From NCBI GenBank assembly GCA_015143295.1, contig CM026561.1, positions 35,716,875 to 35,780,874 on the forward strand: DNA of 64,000 nt, in the 5' to 3' direction. Origin of the DNA: Tetracentron sinense (lineage: Eukaryota > Streptophyta > Magnoliopsida > Trochodendrales > Trochodendraceae). A model generated the notes under the pieces. It did not search any database and was not told where the DNA came from. It saw only the letters and a list, made by a program, of their open reading frames with translations. The translations under genes were made by a program, and so were the position numbers. Positions 55,815 through 64,000 of the stretch are shown piece by piece (the stretch's first letter is position 1; each line of letters starts with the position of its first letter).

Positions 55815-58216
55815 ATGGATGTATCAGTGATTTGTTGTTATGACGGAGAATGGAAGATTCTCCTTGACAGGTCCCATGTATATAAGGATGGGAAATCAAA
55901 ATTGATACAGTTGCTTAGTGGAATGACACATGAGCAACTTTGGAGCAGAGTTTATCGATTGACTAAATCTCGACAGGAAGAGACTAAGATTAGAGTGAGG
56001 TCTATGTTCCCTACACACCCGACAATTCCTCCTACTGATATTGAAGATGATGAAGATTTGTTGGTATTTATTTTAGAATGTGAACAAGCACGAACACATA
56101 ATGTACTTTTGCCAATATATGTAACCAAAGTTTCAAAGGGAATACAACAAGGTGGTCCACCCTCTTTGAGTTACGAAGATTTTCCTGATCACGAGACTGG
56201 CGTTCCCTATGTGAACGAGGCTGATACTTGTCCTATCCTTCAACCTTCTACGGTCTATGTTCCCGATCCTGTCCTCTCAACCGTGCCTTGGCCATTTGAA
56301 GACTTGACAACAGGACCAAGTCAATATACTTGTTTTGTGCCTAACACATATGCTGATTATGGTGATACTAGCAGGGGCGACAACTACCATAGTGAAGATT
56401 GTGGTGTTCAAGATAATGAATATGCTAATGTTGTTGAATGTGCTGAAGACGATGATGATGATGATGATGATTATTCAGTGGAGGTAGATGAAAATGTTGC
56501 TAGAGACGATGTTTATGAGGGTCCTATTTGCTCAAATATCCCAACGGTTGATATCCCTAGCTCCTCTAAGTCTGCTTTTCAGCAAGTTAGTCAAGGCCCT
56601 TCATCAAATGTGATTGAGAATAATGAATATGTGAATTTCGATCCTTCAGGCTTTACAGCTGCACTCGAGAATACAGATGACATTTCACTTGGGCAATTGT
56701 TTAAGGATAAGAGGTGCCTACAGAATGTGTTGGCAAAGTATGCAATGACATAAAACTTCCAATACAGGGTTGTGGATTCAAATAAATCAAAGTTTGTAGT
56801 TAAGTGCATTGGGGGTAATTGTACTTGGAGGCTGCGTGCATCAAGGGTGAATGAGTCCGGTGTTTTCAAGATAAAAACTTATAATTCACATCACTCTTAT
56901 GGGTTTCCCTTAACTGGGCCCGATCATCGGCAAGCTTCTAGTTTGGTTGTTAGTGACATGGTCGTGGGACGAATCGAGGGTCATGTGACATCTAGGCCCA
57001 AAGAGATTATCCATGATGTTTGGAAACAATATGGAGTGCAAATGAGTTACTGGAAAGCGTGGAGATCTAGAAAGATTGAAATAGAAAATGTTAGAGGATC
57101 ATACAACCAGTCGTACGCTGACCTCCCTGCTTATTTGTACGAGCTACACAAGACCAATCTAGGAACAGTAACTACAGTATTGAGTGACCTAGATACTGGT
57201 GCATTTGGAAGGTGTTTTGTGGCTCTTGGACCTTGTATAAGAAGTTTTCAACTCAGTTTACGAAGAGTATTAGCCGTTGACGCGACGCATCTAAAGGGTA
57301 AGTACAAGGGGATCTTAATCATAGCAACATTACTTGATGGTGACAACCACATATGTCCAGTTGCATATGGAATAGCTGAATCAGAGAACAATGATAGTTA
57401 CAAGTAGTTTTTTAAACAATTAGCTGACTCACTTAGGTACATGGTAGGGTTAGTCATTATAACTGATCGACACGCTAGTTTGATAAGACAAGTCCACATT
57501 GCATTCCCACATGTAGTTCATAGTTATTGTTCATATCACATTAGCTAGAAAATGCATGCAGCATTCAAGGACGAGGGACTGAAACCGTTATTTTGGTTGG
57601 CCATAAAGACATGCATGTTCAACAAGTTCCAAGATTTTATGTCACGTCTGGCAGGCACAAACCCTGATGCACATGAATGGTAAGCTACAATTCCAAAAGA
57701 AAAATGGGCATCTGCATACTTTCCTGGTCTGGGATATAACATTGTAACTACTAATATAGTTGAATCAATCAACAGTTTGCTTAAGGAAGCGAGAGAATAT
57801 CCAGTCACAGTGCTTTTAGAGGATGTGCGTCTTAAGATCCAACGAATGTTCTTTAACTGACGAAATAAAGCGATGGAAATGAATGGAAGCCTAACAACAT
57901 GGGCTGAGGGTAAATTGCAAAGGAGACTTGCTAGAGCATGTTATCTGGAATATGACGGAATCGTTCGGTATGAGTATTATGTGAGGGGAGAATTTAATGT
58001 TACAGTGAAGCTTCTTGAATGTACCTGCACTTGTAGGAAATTTGATGTTCAGGGGTTGCCTTGTGTACATGTTTTGGCTGCCTGTAATAAGTATCGACAT
58101 GATTCGTATGCGTACTTTTCTCCCTACTATACATCTGATATGTATCGAGCCATCTATGAAGAGTCAATATATCCGGTACATGACAAAAAAATTGGGATCT
58201 CCCAGATGAAGTAATA
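55815..58216 (+). pseudogene. mudrA-like transposase (five nonsense codons, no frameshift)
   Basis: One frame of 800 codons from the ATG at 55815. The N-terminal domain (VICCYDGEWKILLDRSHVY) is followed by an acidic run of Asp (about residue 215-222) and the MuDR DNA-binding domain (LGQLFKDKRCLQNVLAKYAM, then CTWRLRASRV and YNSHHS). The MULE catalytic domain has LRRVLAVDATHLKGKYKGIL (first Asp), IITDRHASLI (second Asp) and the CSYHIS block. The SWIM zinc finger is CTCTCRKFDVQGLPCVHVLA. Stops: TAA 56751, TAG 57405, TAG 57546, TAA 57681, TGA 57858; several sit where Gln or Trp is normal. Catalytic residues that I can see are kept. Probably inactive, but recently so. Confidence 0.9.
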
Positions 58217-58334
58217 GCCGAGACCAAGCTGATGAAACCCCCTGTACAAAAAAGAAGCACGGGGAGACTGAAGAAGAACATAATTCTTTCACAAGGCGAA
58301 GAAAGGTCTACCGTAAGATGTGGTATGTAAAGTC

Positions 58335-59730
58335 TATGTTTTATGTGTTAGCATATTCTGGTATCAAAACAAGTGAGTCTAGGTGTCTAGGTGTGTATTT
58401 TGTGTTATTGCCATCAAGCATCCACGACAAGTAAAGTTGAAGACCGAAGAAGACCCGTTGAAGTCTCGGTTGATCATTTCCTTCATAGGATGGTAAGTGA
58501 CCTAGATACCATGCTACCATAGGTGGGAATTGACTCAGAATAATCCTAACATGTGTCCTTAGGTGGTAAGAGTCCTAGACTAACCATACGGACCCTAGGT
58601 GATGAGATAAGTAGTGCAAAACAACTTAAAAATTCTGAAATTTTTCAAAAAACCAAGGTTGCTTGTTTTGGGCGTATCTCCCAAACCGTAGCTTAGATTT
58701 TACTCCATAATATGTCAAAACGACCGTGTCGAAAAGAGATACAACTTTTGTGAAGGGTACGAGACCCAAAAATAAAGTTTTAATTTCAGGTTTGCACCTC
58801 AGGGTCGACCCTGACCATTGGAGGTCGACCCTGGGTATAGAACTTTTTGTATGGTGCAAATTGGCAGAGACTAAAAAAATTGAGGGTCGACCCTGGAGGA
58901 TGGTTCGGTCAACCGAAATGTACACTTTGGTCGACCGGACTATCCCTCACGGCCGACCCTGATATGGGAAATATGCCTAAATCCGTTTTTTTTTCCTATT
59001 TTGGTTCTTTTAATCACTTTTAAGCAACTTCTAAACATGGTTTTTGATTCCCTATAAGTGGGGAACCCTTCTACTTCGTGGGGTACAACTTTGGGGAAGT
59101 ATTGAGAAAATTTTTAACTCATTTTAGAGTCTATAAACACTCTGAAATCTTATTGATCTCCTTCCCTTTGTTAGTGCATTCTACCTAGAGATTACAAGCC
59201 TAAAGCTCCATATTAGCTTGTTTGGACTTGTGCATTGAAAAAGTCCATCTAGGTATTGATTTCTATCAAACTATCAACCCATTCTAGATAGAACACCTTG
59301 GCCGGAGTGTTCTGTAGCCTTTGCGAAGGAGATCGATCCGAGACGGATCGTGGATGTGTGAATTGGTCAGTGGAATCCGAAGCCATCATTGACGGAGATC
59401 GATCGGAAGATCGTGGACTGTTTTCGAGACACAAAGAGAAGTATGAGCGGCTGCGGTTGATCACGGGACTTGTGAGTACGTGATGACTTTTCAAGGTGTG
59501 GAGGACTAAGAACTGAAGGATTGTAGTGTCGAGTTCGAAGGAGTCAAGTTCGAGTCTTGTAAGTTCTTGTTTGCTTTGTCTTAGTGGATTCTCATGGTTG
59601 GACTAGGTCCCATGGTTTTTCCCGGAAGGGTTTCCACGTAAAAATCCTTGTGTTGTGGCTTGATTGTTTTCCTTATTCTGCACTTTAACTTTATCATCCC
59701 TTTAATTAATAAACTTAATTGTTAAAACAT
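58335..59730 (+). repeat. Probable LTR insertion (copia-like) inside the MULE
   Basis: The 3' part CCCATGGTTTTTCCCGGAAG, GGTTTCCACGTAAAAATCCT matches the R/U5 of plant copia LTRs. TATA-like CTATAAGTG at 59052-59060, with GGTCGACCCTG palindromes at 58803-58960 upstream. Boundaries are approximate and no internal domain is present, so a solo LTR is likely. Confidence 0.55.
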
Positions 59731-60170
59731 AAAAATGGTAGATAGACTTATAGGAAAACCTATCCATCCCCTTGGATTTGTGAGTTCTCAACTCAAACCT
59801 TAGATTTGAGGTTCATCGATTTAGATTTTTCATGGTAGATGCAAACAAAGTGGTCATAATAGACAAACATGTACTAATGTAATCCCACAAGTATGATCAT
59901 TTCATAATGACAATTCAAAGAGTTTTTGTATCGAATTCTAGATTTTGTATATTCGAATATTGTATTATAAATCAATGCATGATTTTCCTCTTCGATGGGT
60001 CAGTGGTTCACTTTTAGTCTACAAATTATAAAATTTCATATGACTACTTAAATTAACATGTTAAAATTCATCCATCCATGTACTTGAGTTGCATATAAAG
60101 GGGGACAAATGGGAACAAAGTCTCAAAACAGAACCTGTAATTTAGAACTTGAGATTTCAATGCAAGCAAC
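59731..60170. other. Non-coding
   Basis: AT-rich; no gene. Separates the LTR from the palindrome array that follows. Confidence 0.4.
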
Positions 60171-60540
60171 AATCTTGATTTCGAGATAACCATCTCGAAT
60201 TTGAGATTGGTTAGCCTGAATTCGAGATAACCATCTCGAATTCGAGATTGGTTAGGATGATTTCGAGATAACAATCTCGAATTTGGCTTAGGACCTGTTA
60301 TCTGGAACTTGAGAAAATAATGTAAGCAACAATAGCCTGAATTGAAGATAACAATCTCAAATTCGAGATTGGTTAGCCTGAATTCAAAATAACAATCTCG
60401 AATTCGAGATTGGTTAGCCTGAATTCGAGATAACCATCTTGAATTCGAGATGGTTTGGATGATATCGAGATAACAATCTCGAATTCGAGATTTTGTTAGC
60501 CTGAATTCGAAAATATTAGGCTTGAATTCGAGACAGGAAC
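60170..60540. repeat. Internal palindrome array of the MULE
   Basis: About a dozen words of ATCTCGAATTCGAGAT with GGTTAGCCTG spacers. Same core as the terminal arrays. A 182-codon minus frame here is only repeat translation. Confidence 0.85.
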
Positions 60541-62539
60541 TGTAAATGAACTGTAAATGAGCTGTATTGATCCAAACCTTTACATCCATAATAAATCCAT
60601 TACAAATCCAGTACATGTATCCAATGTCGGGTTCAAAAGTTTAAACATACATCCATAAAAAAATTAGTACGTCCAAAAGACACCCCTATTGACATCCCAC
60701 TCTAAAGATAGTCCCACCCATTCGCAACCATTAATAAGGATTGGCAATCCCATCCATCATCTCGCAGGCTATCCGCTTCCGGAACTTCGTAACATCAGTC
60801 TACAAATTAAAAATATGGTGAGCATAAATAGTGAGCCAGATAAATTAAAAATATTGTGAGCATAAATAGTGAGTCACAGGAAAAGAAGGTTTAATATCTG
60901 TTGAAAATGAATCTGCAAATCAGCACATAGGAAATCAACATATTTCATCAAGAATATTTCACAATCGCGCCTGATACACATAAACAACACATTTCATCAG
61001 TATTTTATAGGTAAAAAAAGTGAGGTCAATTATAAGTAAATTGCTTATTTTCATATACACTTACGTATTATTCTGTTGTGGTAAGTCGGTGACCTCCCAC
61101 ACCACTTAGTCCTTGCCTAGAGCCTCCACATCTCCAAACATATGGAAGAGGGTGGGGATGCACTCTTTGATGGTACATAGTTCTAATGCATACATTTCTG
61201 TGACATCGGTGAAGTATGAGTCCAGAAATAGGACCTGGTTATCGGGGGTTCCAATACCGCCAACACCCAGTGATGGCCATGGAGAAACGAGAGGTACACC
61301 CTCTCAACCGACCATATGGCTGGTCGCCCATTCGACCCCTCAACAATGGGGTTAAGGTTAGGGTTTAATTGATCCCTTAATGAGTCACGCATCACAGAGT
61401 CGTTTGCATTCAGATATGATCTTAACATGTCTGCTTCTCGAAATAGGAATTCCTGTGAAAACACTAAATAATTAGAATACCTTCAAGATTTAGTTACCCG
61501 TAATGAACTAATAAGAAGAGGCCTTACCATGAACCAAGTAGGTCCAAAGACACAGGACTGGGTGTAAAGAGCAGGATGTCTCTCATGACATTGTGCCAAC
61601 AGTTCTATCCATATGTCAATATGCTATGTACATTTAAGGATTAGTGTTAGATTAGTGTTAGATTATTAGAATTACAATTTAGATAGACAACATCAAATTA
61701 AATACGGAAATAGTCTGTTATCGCAGAATCTATCAAGCTTTTGCTAGTTGACACACTAGCGAGCATCTCTAGAGTGATTCCAATGTTATATATCATCCTG
61801 CACAATTAAAATAATTAAAGTAGGAAAATATGATCATTTATGCATGTACTTTTGAATTCACAATTAGAAAAAATTACCTAATATTATTCAGATCTGCCTC
61901 CGTATTCAAAAAACGTTGTAGGGCCTTTTTTTCAGTTGTCGTAGCTTCCCTCATTGGATCTTTAGCGATCATGCCCCCGGTCATTTTTTCTTCACTCTAG
62001 TATTCAAGTAAGGGGAGCGGAGATGCTTCGAAATGATTGTAAGTGTTTGTGACCTTCTCTCAACTCTTGTAAGGGTTCTATCATCATCACCTTGAAAAAT
62101 CGTTATTTCAGCATTACCCACCTCCCCCCTTGAAAAGACTATGCTTACCTTCATCACCCACCTGCCCCCTTGAAAATGCCGTTCTTTCTTCATCACCCAC
62201 CTATGGGTGCCCCCCTGAAAAGACCGTTCTTTCTTCATCACTAGGGTTCACATACTTTTGATGTTCTCTTTCTCTTTCTCTATTTTTTTTTTCTCTTTTT
62301 CTATCTCTTTTTCTTTCCCTTTTTCTCATAGCCCTTATTTCTAATGCATAATTATCAAATCTCTCAGCCAAGAAATCCATTTTCGTGGCTAAAGCATCAA
62401 ACCGTCGGCCAAAATAACGTTTCAGACACTTGTACAAAGATGGGTGTGATTTCGCTTGTACATCGTGCGTTGGTACATCGTGTACTTGAAAAAATGGTAG
62501 ACATTAGGATACAATAAAATGTAAATATATTGAATAAAT

Positions 62540-62790
62540 GGGTCTGAATTCAAGATTTTATATTAAATTCGAGATTACAGTCTCGAATTCGAGATGGTTA
62601 TCTCGAATTCGAGACTGTAATCTCGAATTCGAGACTATTATCTTGAATTCAGGCTAAAAATGTCGAATTCGGGGCTGTTTAAAGAAAGTTTGGATTTTTT
62701 CTACTTTCTTTAGGGTTTCAATTTTGTTAATTTAAGGTTCCATAATGAGTTCGACATAAACAAAAATGAACAAAAATAATTTGATTTCGA
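62540..62790. repeat. Internal inverse copy of the MULE terminal region
   Basis: TTTCAATTTTGTTAATTTAA, GGTTCCATAATGAGTTCG and the CTCGAATTCGAGA words match the inverse of 55376-55640. It lies between DUF1985 and linker exons of the minus-strand gene, so it should be intronic. Confidence 0.7.
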
Positions 62791-62840
62791 AAAAATTGGT
62801 GCATGTTACTTACACTTTTTGACCTTTGCTCATGTCTCAG

Positions 62841-62852
62841 GGGGGGGGGGGG
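62841..62852. repeat. G homopolymer
   Basis: Twelve consecutive G on the plus strand, encoding a proline run at the end of a DUF1985 exon on the minus strand. Confidence 0.9.
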
Positions 62853-63804
62853 ACTATCCTCCTCCAATGTCTTGTAGATTTTATAAGTGGTATCTTTCCA
62901 ACGTAAAACAAGAGGGAACATCTCAGCAGTAGGAGGAGATCCGCGAGAACATAATTTCCCAAGTGCGGGAATGCACTCAAACAGCCAAAGCTGTCATCAT
63001 TAGAATTTGAAATGAACATAAAAACAGGAGTGTAATTACAAATTAAACATACATCAACGGTATAATATACCTGAAAAGCAATACAACATCTGTTAATATT
63101 GTATTGCGGAGTATCTATATATGTCATTTCAATACTTTTCTTAAATATCGAGTACCCTACAGTGCCCCAAGGGTATCTGTTGAAGGCGTCAAGGTCCTTT
63201 ACAAGATCCAAGTGCTCAATCTCGATGTTCGACCGTGTCTCTTTTGCAACGATCAATAACTCCACATATAGGACCAACGCAATCTTGATTGCATCCATAT
63301 CATTTTCACACGCCTCGAACACCTTAAGCAGGTCAAATTTTTTTATCAGTTGTGCTTCACCAAACTTGCGAACTTTTAGGGAGGTCGGAGAACTAGCATG
63401 TACTGTGGCGGGAGGGACACTTAGACTAGCATTTAAACCCATTATCAACGTGAAGTCTAACAATGTGAACCTCATAACACTACCAGCTACAGCAAAAATA
63501 AGTCAATCTCTACGCCTCTGGAGTAGGTGATGCAATGCCTGACCGCATTAGGGATTTTTGGGCAAATCATAAAGATGCCCAAAACAAGTCTGCATCCACA
63601 AAGACTTTCTCTCAGGATGGGCCTCCAAGTTCGGCTTTTTTTTTTCAAACCATTCTTTCACGGTACATTTCACAGATGGTTGGGTCTTTTCCAACTCTTT
63701 CCCCTTCCTTTTCTCTTTCCCTTTGCCTTTGCCTTCCCCTTTTTCTTTGTTTTTTTGGCATCTTGAATCTGCAAGTATTAATAAAATTGATTAGTAATAC
63801 ATAG

Positions 63805-64000
63805 TGAGTCTGAATTCAAAAATAAATAGGCTAAATTCGAGATTACAGGCCTGAATTCGAGATTTACAGCCCTGAATTCGAGATAACCATCTCGAATTCA
63901 AGATAACCATCTCGAATTCAGGACTGTAATCTTGAATTCAGCCTGTTTAAAGAAACGTTGTATTTTTCCTACAGGGGTTTAGGGTTTATCTTCCTTAATA
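63805..64000. repeat. Right terminal region of the MULE (incomplete)
   Basis: Palindromic CTGAATTCGAGA words at 63810-63945, then the inverse of 55466-55518. The sequence leaves the window still matching the left end. Confidence 0.75.

Larger units (their letters stand above)
60700..63768 (-). pseudogene. DUF1985-Ulp1 (C48 peptidase) gene of the MULE, spliced, decayed
   Basis: N-terminal basic block MPKKQRKRGRQRQRERER (from about 63768), then CFGHLYDLPKN, and DUF1985 with FTLLDFTLIMGL (63475) and EHLDLVKDLDAFNRYPWGTV. An intron of about 77 bp (63071-62994) leads to ECIPALGKL and FPLVLRWKDT. Then a Lys/Arg-rich linker exon (62437-62200) and smaller exons (about 61980-61880, 61806-61712, 61622-61531). 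Peptidase exons hold VERVYLSFLHGHHWVLAVL (His), FLDSYFTDV (Asp), DLPQQN (Gln) and, after another intron, RDCEIFLMKYVDF (Cys), the C48 triad in order. A frameshift near 61245 and stops at several points (for example before 63480 and near 61096) show decay. Ulp1-family enzymes remove SUMO; the role in MULEs is unknown. Confidence 0.75.
55365..64000. mobile_element. Large MULE, Kaonashi-like, running past the window end
   Basis: The left terminal region 55365-55640 is matched in inverse by 63810-64000 (both contain CCCTAAACCCCTGTAGGAAAAA and AAACAG.CTGAATTC blocks). A mudrA-type transposase lies on the plus strand and a DUF1985-Ulp1 gene on the minus strand, the arrangement known for Kaonashi MULEs. 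The outer TIR limit and the target duplication lie outside what I can see. Confidence 0.75.

Noticed and set aside
57545-57808. 87-codon minus-strand frame
   Set aside because: Antisense shadow of the MULE transposase.
60068-60616. 182-codon minus-strand frame
   Set aside because: Encoded almost wholly by the GAATTCGAGAT palindrome array; repetitive SRIRDCYLEF-like pattern is an artefact.

Overview
The window is nuclear DNA of a flowering plant. Signs of this are spliced genes with GT-AG introns, plant-type LTR retrotransposons primed by tRNA-Met, Mutator-like elements (MULEs) carrying plant gene pieces, dense MITEs and a pararetrovirus relic. I cannot name the species. Nearly all of the 64 kb is nested transposable elements. 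Only two host genes are visible.

Region by region. 1-8.2 kb: a pile of broken Ty1/copia elements on both strands, cut by a Pack-MULE with a captured gene fragment (4411-5320) and by a non-autonomous hAT-like element with a clean 8-bp target duplication (6422-7431), then a LINE fragment. 8.6-8.9 kb: first coding exon, minus strand, of a CSC1-like/OSCA-family membrane channel gene; no later exon is visible. 9-12.7 kb: MITEs, a pararetrovirus RT relic, a copia RT fragment and an LTR with PBS. 12.7-26.2 kb: a three-layer nest. A MITE was split by a Galadriel-like Ty3/gypsy chromovirus (LTRs 12954-13410 and 25658-26114, minus strand). Its pol was in turn interrupted by the 5' part of a Tat/Ogre-type element with a 2.56-kb LTR, an extra ORF1 (DUF7745-like), gag and protease. 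26.2-27.2 kb: a second Pack-MULE, with a kinase gene fragment and a 9-bp target duplication.

27.5-31.7 kb: an intact three-exon gene for a small divergent CRAL-TRIO (GDAP2/BCH-like) protein of 249 residues. 31.7-46.9 kb: no convincing genes; MITEs, a 3-kb solo LTR (37809-40774), CACTA-like remnants and simple repeats. 46.9-54.1 kb: a TIR element holding six tandem MITE-like units, split by a copia SIRE/Maximus-like element (48170-54056) with two LTRs and a perfect 5-bp target duplication but no pol. 55-64 kb: a large autonomous-type MULE with a mudrA-like transposase (plus strand, five nonsense codons, no frameshift) and, on the minus strand, a spliced DUF1985-Ulp1 (C48 peptidase) gene, which together look like the Kaonashi class. 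It runs past the window end and holds a separate LTR insertion.

The host genes do not form an operon or pathway. What links the window is insertion order, gene capture by MULEs, transition-type decay of coding frames, and a recurring layout in which arrays of short palindromes lie just upstream of the TATA box in three unrelated LTRs.
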